Shown: positions 14,971-22,971 of the stretch, one piece after another
How positions within the stretch are numbered: the first letter of the stretch is position 1
How the letters are laid out: every line of letters starts with the position of its first letter
Assembly (NCBI GenBank): GCA_947381435.1
Contig: CANCVE010000043.1
Span: 1-32,709, forward strand
DNA from: Chitinophagaceae bacterium
GTDB lineage: Bacteria > Bacteroidota > Bacteroidia > Chitinophagales > Chitinophagaceae
Reading direction: 5' to 3'
DNA: 32,709 nucleotides
Notes under the pieces: model-generated
What the model was told of the DNA's origin: nothing
Database searches by the model: none
Seen by the model: only the letters and a program-made list of their open reading frames with translations
Translations under genes and position numbers: made by a program

Positions 14971-16575
14971 ATGAATAATATTATGAATAAGATTAAAAAT
15001 TTTCTTCCGATACTTTTTTCCTCATTAGTTTTTGTAGGATGTAGTAAGAAGCTTGATTTAACCCCAACTAATGATCTTACAGCTTCAAGCGTTTACAGTT
15101 CGCCGTTAGGTTATAAACAAGGACTTGCTAAAGTGTACGGTTCGATGGCGTTAACAGGAAATACAGGTGGAACTGGTAATGCTGATATTCCTTCGCAAAT
15201 CATTTCAGATGAAGGTAATTCAGACTTTTTAAGGCTATTTTGGGATCTGCAATGCATTTCTACTGATGAAGCTGGTTGGACTTATTTTGGGAACACAGAT
15301 CCAGTAGGAATTCATCAAATGCAATGGTCTTCTGTTAATCAAACCGTTGCAGGGTTATATTATAGGTCCTATTTTCAAATTACTTTGTGTAATGAGTTTA
15401 TAAATCAATCATCAGATGCCAAATTAGGCAGTCGTGGAATTACCGGCAAAAGTGCTGATAGTATCAGAGTTTATCGTGCAGAGGCTCGTTTTCTTCGCGC
15501 CTATCAATATGCGATATTGATGGATTTATTCGGAAATCCTCCTTTTGTTACTGAAGCGTCACCAATTGGTTCTGGCATACCTCCACAAATAAAAAGAGCA
15601 GATTTATTTAAATACATAGAGTCAGAATTAAAAGCAATAGACCCATTGTTAGTAGCCCCAAGAACAAATGAATATGGTAGGGCTGATAGAGCGGCTGCAT
15701 GGTCATTATTGGCAAGAATATATTTAAATGCTCAAGTGTATACTGGTACATCCAAGTATACAGAAGCAATTACTTATGCCAACAAGGTCATCTCATCTGG
15801 GTTTACTTTGCATCCAAATTATAGTGAACTAATGTTAGCTGATAATAACCTTAATACTGATGAATTTATTCTAACAATTCCTTATGATGGCACACATACT
15901 CAAAATTGGGGTGGCACAACTACATTAGTTCATGGTCCAGCCGGAGTTCCTGCGAGTGTTTCTGGAACAAGTGGGAGTTGGGGTTGTATTAGGGTTACAC
16001 AACAGTTTGTTGGTCTTTTTGCTAATTCAGATCCAAGAGGTCAATTTTGGACAACAGGTCAAAGTCTTAATATGGATACTTTGTTAGGAACTTCTACAAG
16101 CGGATATTCTTCTACTAAATTTAGGAATGTGACAAGAACAGGTGCTCCTGCACCACATGCTGATCCAGCTGGAAATTGGGCAGATGTTGATTTTCCTATT
16201 TTCAGACTTGGAGAGATATACCTAATTTATGCTGAAGCTGTATTACGTGGCGGCTCTGGTGGTGATGCCAATACTGCACTTGGGTATATAAATCTATTAA
16301 GAAAAAGAGGGTTTGGTAATAACTCTGGTGATATCAATGCAGACCAATTAACTACTAGTTTCATTTTGGATGAAAGGGGAAGAGAATTGTTTTGGGAGTG
16401 CTTTAGAAGAACTGATTTGATTAGATTCGGAAAGTTTACCACTTCTGATTACTTATGGGCTTGGAAAGGTGGAGTTCAATCTGGTACATCAGTTGGAAGT
16501 TACTTAAATTTATTTCCTATACCATCCACTGATTTATCTGCTAATCCTAATTTAAAACAAAATCCTGGATATTAA
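14971..16575 (+). CDS. susD: SusD-like surface glycan-binding lipoprotein
   Basis: A 534-residue lipoprotein that caps the SusC barrel and binds glycan at the cell surface. The lipobox FVGC places the lipidated cysteine at residue 24 (start at 14971) and is followed by SKK. An in-frame ATG at 14983 (residue 5) is an equally good start and gives a more usual signal-peptide length. The SusD helical TPR core is visible (ADSIRVYRAEARFLRAYQYAILMDLFGNPPFVTE at about 163-196; RADRAAAWSLLARIYLNAQVYTG), with the C-terminal family motif LDERGRELFWECFRRTDLIRFGKF. Glycine- and tryptophan-rich loops lie between these parts. The gene is coupled to susC (8 bp) and followed 24 bp later by the SusE-like gene. 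Confidence 0.95.
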   Translation: MNNIMNKIKNFLPILFSSLVFVGCSKKLDLTPTNDLTASSVYSSPLGYKQGLAKVYGSMALTGNTGGTGNADIPSQIISDEGNSDFLRLFWDLQCISTDEAGWTYFGNTDPVGIHQMQWSSVNQTVAGLYYRSYFQITLCNEFINQSSDAKLGSRGITGKSADSIRVYRAEARFLRAYQYAILMDLFGNPPFVTEASPIGSGIPPQIKRADLFKYIESELKAIDPLLVAPRTNEYGRADRAAAWSLLARIYLNAQVYTGTSKYTEAITYANKVISSGFTLHPNYSELMLADNNLNTDEFILTIPYDGTHTQNWGGTTTLVHGPAGVPASVSGTSGSWGCIRVTQQFVGLFANSDPRGQFWTTGQSLNMDTLLGTSTSGYSSTKFRNVTRTGAPAPHADPAGNWADVDFPIFRLGEIYLIYAEAVLRGGSGGDANTALGYINLLRKRGFGNNSGDINADQLTTSFILDERGRELFWECFRRTDLIRFGKFTTSDYLWAWKGGVQSGTSVGSYLNLFPIPSTDLSANPNLKQNPGY

Positions 16576-16599
16576 TCTCTAACAATTAAATAAATTTTT

Positions 16600-17445
16600 A
16601 TGAAAAAATATTTGAATAAATTATTAATAACAGTTGGTTTGGGGATGTTCATCCTTACATCTTGTAAAAAGCAGGTTGCTGAGGTTTATTATCAGGGAGG
16701 TATAAATCCAATTTTAACGGCAAACTTACAGGATACCATACCTCTTATTGCCAATGACTCAAGTAAAGTAGCAATAACTTTTAATTACACTAATCCTAAT
16801 TACATATTTAGTGATGGAATAAGTTCTCAGAATGTTGTTTACACGTTACAAGTTGACACTTTTGGGGCAAACTTTACTAACCCTGCAATGCAAACAATTA
16901 CTGGTGATTTGAGTTTAAGTAAATCGATAACTGGTAATTTTTTAAATCAACTATTAGCAAGTAAACTTGGCTTGTCGCTTGGTCAAAATCATAAAATCCA
17001 AGTTCGGTTAATAACTTCAATTGGTACTAATAATCAAGCTCAGTTAATTTCGAATGTCTTAACATTTAATGTAACTCCATTTGCTCCTCCGCCACTAATT
17101 ACTCCGCCCTCTACTGGTACGCTTTTTATAGTTGGTAGTGCAGTTGCAGGAGGTTGGAGTAATCCAATTGACGTTTCCAACGTAACTTCCCAGCAATTTA
17201 CACAAATTAGTAATACAGAATTTAAAATAACTATTTCCCTAATTGGTGCTGGAGAGTACAAATTAATTGGTAAAAATGGTGGTTGGGGTGAACAATGGAG
17301 CGTTGCTATCGCTGATGATCCTGCTGCAATTTTTGGAGGTGCTTTTGTGTCCAATGGAAATAATACACTCGCTCCTCCTAAAAGTGGGATTTATGATATA
17401 GTTGTAAACTTTCAAACTGGTAAATTCACAGTTACCCTACATTAA
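16600..17445 (+). CDS. susE: SusE-like surface lipoprotein with one starch-binding-type module
   Basis: A 281-residue lipoprotein: the signal peptide ends with the lipobox LTSC at Cys22, followed by KK. Residues about 35-160 form a SusE-type N-terminal Ig-like domain (VVYTLQVDTFGANF...IQVRLITSI). A proline-rich hinge (FAPPPLITPPSTG) leads to one C-terminal module at about 173-281, with GTLFIVGSAVAGGWSNP, WGEQWSVAI and a final GIYDIVVNFQTGKFTVTL strand pair. SusE and SusF of Bacteroides use comparable modules to hold starch at the surface; the aromatic residues seen here fit, but the glycan bound in this organism is inferred. It lies 24 bp after susD and 25 bp before the SusF-like gene. Confidence 0.85.
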   Translation: MKKYLNKLLITVGLGMFILTSCKKQVAEVYYQGGINPILTANLQDTIPLIANDSSKVAITFNYTNPNYIFSDGISSQNVVYTLQVDTFGANFTNPAMQTITGDLSLSKSITGNFLNQLLASKLGLSLGQNHKIQVRLITSIGTNNQAQLISNVLTFNVTPFAPPPLITPPSTGTLFIVGSAVAGGWSNPIDVSNVTSQQFTQISNTEFKITISLIGAGEYKLIGKNGGWGEQWSVAIADDPAAIFGGAFVSNGNNTLAPPKSGIYDIVVNFQTGKFTVTLH

Positions 17446-17470
17446 TTTTTAACATAATTAAATTATATTT

Positions 17471-18610
17471 ATGAAACATATAATAAAACACCTGATTTTA
17501 TCAGCAATTCTTATCGGGTTGATAACTAGTTGTGATAAAAAAGATACTATAACTTTTGCTTCCGCAGGTACTGCAAGTATATTAAGCTCGTCTGCAACTA
17601 AAATTGCTCCTGTAGCTGCAGATTCTTTAAAACCTGCGCTTATTTTAAAATGGACTAGCCCGTCTTATGCTACGGATTCCAGCTCCGTAAAGTACTTAAT
17701 ACAAATAGACTCATCTGGACGGAATTTCTCAAAAGCAGCTTCGTTTATCGTAACCGGTGCATTAAATGATACTCTCACTGCAAAACAATTAAATGATGTT
17801 CTATTGAGCTTTGGCTTCCAATTTAAGGTAGCTTACAATGTTGATATTCGTTTAGTTTCTTCTTATGCAAATAATAATGTATCACTTAAGTCAAATACTA
17901 TTACTGTAAACATGACACCTTATGTTATCCCTCCTGTAATTGCTCCACCAACTTCTGGAACACTGTTTTTGGTTGGAGATGCCACACAAGGTGGATGGAA
18001 TAATCCAGTGCCAGTTCCAACTCAGCAATTTGCCAAGATTGATTCTGTTACCTATGTTGGAGTATTTAATTTGATAGGTGGTAATGGCTACTTAATCTTA
18101 CCAGTAAATAGTAGTTGGGATCAAAAGTATGCTATAGCAGATGCTACAGTATCAGGTGTTGCAAATGGAGGAAGTTTTCAATATTACACTTCTGGTGGTT
18201 CCAATTTTGTAGCCCCTTCAACATCAGGTTGGTATTCAATAACTATTGACTTTCAACATGGTAAATATAAAGTTACTCCTTACACAAGTACCTTCCCTAC
18301 CAACTTATATATTGTAGGAGATGCTACAGCTGATGGGTGGAATAATTCAAACCCGCCAGTAAACCCTACATTTACACAACTTAATGCAGCTCAATTTCAG
18401 TTAACAGTACCATTAATTGGTGGTAAAAGTTTCTTGATGTTACCTGTTGCAGGAAGTTGGACAAACAAATATGCTGTTGCAAATAGTAATGTTCCAAGTT
18501 CTGGTGGTAGTTTTGGCTATAATCTAAGTACTAATTTCAATGCACCAGCTACTAGTGGTACTTACACAATTACTGCTAACTTTTATGATTTTACATTTAC
18601 TGTAAAATAG
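17471..18610 (+). CDS. susF: SusF-like surface lipoprotein with two starch-binding-type modules
   Basis: A 379-residue paralogue of the preceding protein with one extra C-terminal module. The lipobox ITSC gives Cys21, followed by DKKD, an acidic stretch of the kind linked to surface export of lipoproteins in this phylum. The N-terminal SusE-type domain spans about 25-150. Module 1 (about 158-275) has GTLFLVGDATQGGWNNP and SSWDQKYAIAD; module 2 (about 277-379) has NLYIVGDATADGWNN and GSWTNKYAVAN. Both modules share the GG(S)F-Y-(T/L)S tail and the TSG-Y-I strand, so they arose by duplication. The aromatic WxxKYA positions are the best candidates for sugar contacts. It is the last gene of the operon; a terminator follows 27 bp later. 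Confidence 0.85.
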   Translation: MKHIIKHLILSAILIGLITSCDKKDTITFASAGTASILSSSATKIAPVAADSLKPALILKWTSPSYATDSSSVKYLIQIDSSGRNFSKAASFIVTGALNDTLTAKQLNDVLLSFGFQFKVAYNVDIRLVSSYANNNVSLKSNTITVNMTPYVIPPVIAPPTSGTLFLVGDATQGGWNNPVPVPTQQFAKIDSVTYVGVFNLIGGNGYLILPVNSSWDQKYAIADATVSGVANGGSFQYYTSGGSNFVAPSTSGWYSITIDFQHGKYKVTPYTSTFPTNLYIVGDATADGWNNSNPPVNPTFTQLNAAQFQLTVPLIGGKSFLMLPVAGSWTNKYAVANSNVPSSGGSFGYNLSTNFNAPATSGTYTITANFYDFTFTVK

Positions 18611-18637
18611 AAAATAAAACATTAATTCACACCCTAC

Positions 18638-18673
18638 AATCGGCTTTGCTTATGCAAGGCCGATTTTGTTTTA
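18638..18673 (+). terminator. Rho-independent terminator of the susCDEF operon
   Basis: AATCGGCTTTGC (18638-18649) pairs with GCAAGGCCGATT (18654-18665), 12 pairs including one G-U wobble, with loop TTAT, followed by TTTTGTTTT. It marks the operon end after susF and shows that no hydrolase gene belongs to this transcript. Confidence 0.9.
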
Positions 18674-18773
18674 TATCTTATTGCCATTTCATCTATTTTT
18701 ACCCACTTTATTAAAACATAAGTACTAATAGTGCTTCGCTATTTTGTGATAGAACTTAAGAAACAATTGTAAA

Positions 18774-19649
18774 ATGCTTTATTCAATGACAGGTTATGGT
18801 CGCGCTGAACAATCAATAGGCGACAAGGTTTTTCTAATAGAGTTACGTTCACTAAATGGAAAACAATTCGATTTGCGTATGCAGTTGCCTGCCTTATTGA
18901 AGCCTTACGAATTCGACTTAAGATCCATTATCAATGAAGGTTTAGAACGAGGAAGTGTTGAATGTTTTATTACTATAAAACAAAATGGTATTGCCAAGCC
19001 TGTAAGTATAAACAGTGATTTATTAAAGGCTTATTATAATTCTGTTGTACAAATAGCCGATGAATTGAATGCAGATAAACAACAGATACTTGCATCAATA
19101 TTAAGACTTCCTGAAATAGTGGTTTCATCGGCTGAAGTGATGGACGAAGTAGAATGGAACCAGTTTAAAATTGTTTTATCAGCAGCTATTGCAGATTTGA
19201 ATGTTCATCGTTTGGACGAAGGGAAATCTATAGAAAAGGATATGCTGATCAGACTTTCAAATATTGAAATACAGAGTGCTACAATTGTTACTCTTGAACC
19301 CAATAGACGCCAAAAAACTAAAGATAACCTTACTAAACTATTGGAGGAAAGAGTAGGAAAGGAGAACTATGATACCAATAGGTTAGAACAAGAGTTGATT
19401 TATTATATAGAAAAAATTGATATCAGCGAAGAGCAGGTTCGTTTAAAAAATCACATAAGCTACTTTAAAACAATATTAGAAGAAAAGGACAAAAGCAAAG
19501 GAAAGCGTCTTTCTTTCTTGTTGCAAGAGTTTGGTAGAGAAATAAATACTACGGGATCTAAGGCTTACGATTCTGAAATTCAGAAGTGCGTTGTACTAAT
19601 GAAGGATGAATTAGAAAAAGCAAAGGAACAAGTGCTAAATGTACTTTAA
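18774..19649 (+). CDS. yicC: YicC family endoribonuclease
   Basis: A 291-residue cytoplasmic protein of the YicC family. The N-terminus MLYSMTGYGRAEQ is the family signature, with the conserved ELRSLNGKQFDLRMQLP just after. The C-terminal DUF1732 half has YDTNRLEQELIYYIEKIDISEEQVRLKNHISYF and KGKRLSFLLQEFGREINTTGSKA, with glutamates and histidine conserved in the family. E. coli YicC has been reported to act as an RNase taking part in small-RNA turnover; that activity is inferred here. The length is standard. The usual neighbour gmk (guanylate kinase) is not beside it. It lies 100 bp after the sus terminator and is convergent with the aminotransferase gene across an AT-rich inverted repeat. 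Confidence 0.93.
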   Translation: MLYSMTGYGRAEQSIGDKVFLIELRSLNGKQFDLRMQLPALLKPYEFDLRSIINEGLERGSVECFITIKQNGIAKPVSINSDLLKAYYNSVVQIADELNADKQQILASILRLPEIVVSSAEVMDEVEWNQFKIVLSAAIADLNVHRLDEGKSIEKDMLIRLSNIEIQSATIVTLEPNRRQKTKDNLTKLLEERVGKENYDTNRLEQELIYYIEKIDISEEQVRLKNHISYFKTILEEKDKSKGKRLSFLLQEFGREINTTGSKAYDSEIQKCVVLMKDELEKAKEQVLNVL

Positions 19650-19656
19650 GCAAGTC

Positions 19657-19728
19657 ATGAATTATGAGTTATAAATTATAAACAAAAAGAACAATCCACA
19701 AATTGATAACTTATAATTTATAATTCAT
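19657..19728. repeat. AT-rich inverted repeat between convergent genes
   Basis: ATGAATTAT at 19657 begins a 25-bp arm that pairs imperfectly (20 of 23) with 19705-19728. The right arm forms the last codons of the aminotransferase gene: its C-terminus MNYKL and stop are encoded by the repeat, and the left arm in the opposite orientation would encode the near-identical MNYEL and stop. A related ATGAGTTATGAGT stretch begins near 3135-3153. The loop holds no T tract; a bidirectional terminator role is possible. Confidence 0.6.
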
Positions 19729-20910
19729 ATCTACTTCCTCAATGCTTTCCACAATTAAACTACACATTTTGCGTAGTTCATCTTTTGTAATGATAAGTGG
19801 CGGTGCAATTCGCATACTTTTATCATTAAATAGAAACCAATCGGATATTAATCCCTTTTCAATACACTTTTTAATAACTGAATGATTGGTATTGAAACTA
19901 TCAAATTCAATTGCCATCCATAAACCACAACTTCTTTTTGCAACAATTGCTTTATGATGAATTAAATTATTCATTAACTCCTCTTTTTCCTTTATTTCCT
20001 GAATATATTCTCCTTCTAGCAATACTGCCAGTCCTGCTTTGCCCGCTGCACAGCTTACAGGATGCCCACCAAAAGTTGTTATATGCCCAAGTACAGGATT
20101 GTTGGTAAAACAATCCATCAGTTTTTTATCAGCTATAAACGCCCCAATAGGCATTCCTCCTCCCAAAGCCTTGCCCAACAGTAATATTTCGGGTATTACA
20201 CCAAATTGTTCAAAGGCCCAAAGGCTTCCCGTTCTTCCAAAACCCGCTTGTATTTCATCTAATATCAGTAAAACACAATGTTCATCACATTTCTTTCTGA
20301 TAGCCTTTATCCACTCGGCATTGGGTTTAATAATTCCAGCTTCTGCCTGCACTGTTTCCATAATTACACAGGCAGTTGTACTATCAATTGCTTCAATTAC
20401 CTCATTGCTGTTATAATCGAAATGAAAAACATCAGGCAATAATGGTCTATAAGCATTTCGGAAGTATTCGTCGCCCATAACACTCAAAGCGCCATGTGTA
20501 CTGCCATGATATGATTTATTAAAACTAATAATCTTACTTCTATTGGTTATTCTTTTAGCCAATTTTAAAGCACCCTCAGTCGCTTCGGTGCCACTATTTG
20601 TAAAATAAACGCAGTTTAATGACGGTGGAAGTAATTCTGTTAGCAGTTTGGCATAAGATACTTGTGGTTGCTGAATATATTCTCCATAAACTATCAAGTG
20701 CATATACTTTGCCGCCTGTTCTTGAACTGCTTTTACAATCTTAGGATTGCTATGGCCAATGTTTGCCACACTAAAGCCGCTAATCATATCAATATACTCC
20801 TTCCCGTCGGTATCATAAATGTAAATACCCTCGGCTCTTTCCATTTCTAAGCCAATAGGAGCGGGGGATGTTTGTGCAATATGCTGTAAAAATTGATTAC
20901 GAAGCGACAA
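19711..20910 (-). CDS. Class III PLP-dependent aminotransferase (acetylornithine/ornithine/4-aminobutyrate type)
   Basis: A 399-residue fold-type I aminotransferase. The PLP phosphate-binding SGTEA is at 106-110, the ring-stacking SYHGSTHG at 133-140, the pyridine-nitrogen aspartate D218 in LILDEIQAGFGRTG, and the Schiff-base lysine K247 in LLLGKALGGGMP. All catalytic residues are present. Class III members of this size act on omega-amino groups (acetylornithine, ornithine, 4-aminobutyrate); motifs alone do not separate these. It lies 133 bp downstream of the arginase-fold gene on the same strand, which would fit ornithine chemistry if that partner were an active arginase, but the partner looks altered. 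The C-terminus runs into an AT-rich repeat. No argCBJ genes are nearby, so a biosynthetic ArgD role has no context support. Confidence 0.88.
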   Translation of the reverse strand: MSLRNQFLQHIAQTSPAPIGLEMERAEGIYIYDTDGKEYIDMISGFSVANIGHSNPKIVKAVQEQAAKYMHLIVYGEYIQQPQVSYAKLLTELLPPSLNCVYFTNSGTEATEGALKLAKRITNRSKIISFNKSYHGSTHGALSVMGDEYFRNAYRPLLPDVFHFDYNSNEVIEAIDSTTACVIMETVQAEAGIIKPNAEWIKAIRKKCDEHCVLLILDEIQAGFGRTGSLWAFEQFGVIPEILLLGKALGGGMPIGAFIADKKLMDCFTNNPVLGHITTFGGHPVSCAAGKAGLAVLLEGEYIQEIKEKEELMNNLIHHKAIVAKRSCGLWMAIEFDSFNTNHSVIKKCIEKGLISDWFLFNDKSMRIAPPLIITKDELRKMCSLIVESIEEVDMNYKL

Positions 20911-20920
20911 GTCTTTAGAT

Positions 20921-21029
20921 ATTAGTTATAAGTGATTAGTTGTTAGTGGTTAGTGGTTAGTGGGAGTTCGGTTGGGTAAATGACTTACTATTTTCATTAA
21001 CCACTAATAACTAACCACTTATAACTAAC
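20921..21029. repeat. Inverted repeat of TTAGTGG/TTAGTTAT-type heptamers
   Basis: Positions 20921-20952 pair with 20998-21029 at 29 of 32 positions. Both arms are made of short near-repeats such as TTAGTGG and TTAGTTATAAGTG. It fills most of the 133-bp space between the arginase-fold gene and the aminotransferase gene on the minus strand. If both are on one transcript it would form a large hairpin between them, affecting processing or partial termination; no T tract follows. Confidence 0.7.
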
Positions 21030-21043
21030 CACTAATCATTGTG

Positions 21044-22174
21044 TTAAGCTCTTTCCATTGCTCTCAACCAGCGTTCGGGTATCTCGTTATTACAGGCTAT
21101 TAGGTAATCTTGCTTGCTACAAGCCACAAAATGACCATCATTTACCTGCATCCACCATCTTCCGGTCTTTTTACTTTGTAAAAAAACAGTTTCTATCTCG
21201 GCAAAGGCCATAGTAAATTCAAAAAAGTCGTCCCTATTTTCCAAAAGAGCCTCTTGTTTTCCTTTATGAATGCCATCCATAATATACCAAAGCATGTGGC
21301 TTATTTGTTTGGCAGTTAAAGCATCAGTATCAAGGGAGGTATTGTAACCATAAATACCAATGCTGCTAACATTGTTACTCATACCGGCATATTGCATTAA
21401 AGTACAAGCTTCTTCTCCCGTAAAACCATTGGGACTCAACTTATTTGCAGGGGCATGAGCGTGCTGAATGGCAGCAATATCAAAGCTTAACAGGTGGCTA
21501 TTACGCATTGGTGGCTCCATCTCCTCAATATTTTCTTTAACCTTCCCCACCCTAAAACAATCAAAACGCAAACTATCTATCACTTCCAGCATCTGAGGGT
21601 GAACAAAGTAGCTTTGAAAACCAATGTGGTTATAATGCTTGATAAAGTTGGGAACACCTGTTAAAAATTCCATCAAAAAGTTATCCGATGGCAGCACACT
21701 ATCCATATTTAGGTCTATACGGGCATCAACACAAGTGGCTTCAATTATTTTTTCCAGAGAAATATACGCGCCATATTGCGCCATCGTAACATCGTGGCTG
21801 CCTCCCAAAATAACTACGCGCTTACCAAGTTCTAATAGTTCGCTTACCGTAGTTTTTAATGCCGCATACGTGTCTTGTATGCTCGCCCCCATCTTTACGT
21901 TGCCAATATCTGCTACAATTACGTTTTTGTGCCAATGAAAAAGGTTATAAAATTCTGAACGCACGGCATTAGGGCCATCCGTATTGTTAATACCTCCTTC
22001 GCCACGCATTTCACCGCAACCTACAAGCACTAAATCGGCATTTGATATGTCTGGAAACTCATCTTCATACGCATTAATGTGTCGGCCAAGCTGAGTATCT
22101 TTATAACCTATATCATTACTCAGTTCATAACGGTTAATAGGCTCTAAAAAATCGATAATACTGTCTAAACTCAT
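21044..22174 (-). CDS. Arginase/formimidoylglutamase-fold protein with altered metal site
   Basis: A 376-residue member of the ureohydrolase (arginase, agmatinase, formimidoylglutamase) superfamily. The three metal-binding landmarks are in the right order but changed. GGSHD at 124-128 stands where GGDHS is usual. DARID at 150-154 stands where DAHxD is usual, so a metal-binding histidine is replaced by arginine. SFDIAAIQ at 230-237 stands where SxDxDxxDP is usual, so the second aspartate is alanine. Related Bacteroidota proteins are often annotated formimidoylglutamase. With these changes a normal binuclear manganese centre looks unlikely, so catalysis is doubtful. The fold otherwise looks intact, with VGCGEMRGEGG and NTDGPNAVR near the start. 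It is upstream of the aminotransferase gene on the same strand. Confidence 0.82.
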   Translation of the reverse strand: MSLDSIIDFLEPINRYELSNDIGYKDTQLGRHINAYEDEFPDISNADLVLVGCGEMRGEGGINNTDGPNAVRSEFYNLFHWHKNVIVADIGNVKMGASIQDTYAALKTTVSELLELGKRVVILGGSHDVTMAQYGAYISLEKIIEATCVDARIDLNMDSVLPSDNFLMEFLTGVPNFIKHYNHIGFQSYFVHPQMLEVIDSLRFDCFRVGKVKENIEEMEPPMRNSHLLSFDIAAIQHAHAPANKLSPNGFTGEEACTLMQYAGMSNNVSSIGIYGYNTSLDTDALTAKQISHMLWYIMDGIHKGKQEALLENRDDFFEFTMAFAEIETVFLQSKKTGRWWMQVNDGHFVACSKQDYLIACNNEIPERWLRAMERA

Positions 22175-22191
22175 ATAAAGTTGTTAGGAAA

Positions 22192-22199
22192 CAAACATA
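22192..22199 (-). promoter_or_regulatory. Possible -7 element of the arginase-fold gene
   Basis: TATGTTTG on the minus strand matches TAnnTTTG exactly, 17 bp upstream of the ATG at 22174. No -33 TTTG is found at 17-22 nt spacing, and the leader would be only about 12 nt, so the call is weak. Confidence 0.3.
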
Positions 22200-22417
22200 C
22201 TTTAATACTTTATTAAATTTAGTAATTGTGTGTAAATAGTAATTTAACGACTGGTTATACCACAATTGGGATTCTACCCAATTTTCATGTTTAAGGATTT
22301 CGAGATTATTAAAATTTTACGCTGATAAAATCCCATTCCCTTTTTATTCAATTTAAATTGTACGATAATTGTTTTCTTGTGATTGCTTTTGGCAATGTGA
22401 AAGGTAAAAGTGTTCAA

Positions 22418-22795
22418 AACATACTTAATTCTTGCTTAAATATCAAGACTTTTTGCTTGAATGTCTTTAAGTCTTGCTAAAACATCTAGACTTCTGAGTC
22501 GAATGTCTTTAAGTCTTCGTTAAACATCAAGACATTTGTCTCAAAAGTCTTGATGTCTGAGCCAAACATCGAGAGATTCGACTTAAAAGTCATTAAGTCT
22601 GAGTCAAACATCGAGACGTTTGTCTTAAAAGTCTTGAAGTCTGAGCCAAACATCGAGAGATTCGACTTAAAAGTCATTAAGTCTGAGTCAAACATCGAGA
22701 CATTCGTCTCAAAAGTCTTGAAGTTTGATGAAGACTTAAAGACTTTTAAACAAGATGTAACCATGTTTTAATGAGAAGTAGAGATGTTTTGCGCT
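22418..22795. repeat. Tandem array 3: eighteen 21-bp units with 42-bp and 84-bp higher order
   Basis: Units start every 21 bp from 22418 (22418, 22439 and so on to 22775) with no phase slip. Starts alternate between AACATC and AA(A/T)GTC, giving a 42-bp pair. The 84 bp at 22544-22627 are repeated at 22628-22711 with 80 of 84 positions identical, so at least one recent duplication took place. The 12-bp palindrome GACTTAAAAGTC recurs in both copies. Because 21 is a multiple of 3, both strands stay open and read as heptad-like peptides (for example TFKSNLSMFGS), but no start signal supports a gene. The array fills the gap between the arginase-fold gene and the permease gene. Nothing else was recognised in 22200-22417 or 22796-22971. 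Confidence 0.82.
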
Positions 22796-22971
22796 AATTT
22801 GGGTAAATTTTGAACTAAAACACAACCAAGAAAGTAAATTTATGGAGAAAAGATGATGCTACTTTCCCTAATAAATTTATCTAATAACGATCAATAAAAA
22901 GGGTAGGGGTGGATATTACTATTTAAGCAAACCTTTTTTAAAATTTAGTACTGATGAAACGCCATCTTCTA

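Noticed and set aside
22486-22771. Heptad-repeat proteins on both strands of array 3
   Set aside because: A 21-bp period keeps any frame open on both strands. Starts lie inside the repeat, no leader signal exists, and the diverged flanks do not extend the frames.
22418-22795. CRISPR array
   Set aside because: Units are contiguous and 21 bp long with no unique spacers between identical repeats, and no cas genes are nearby.
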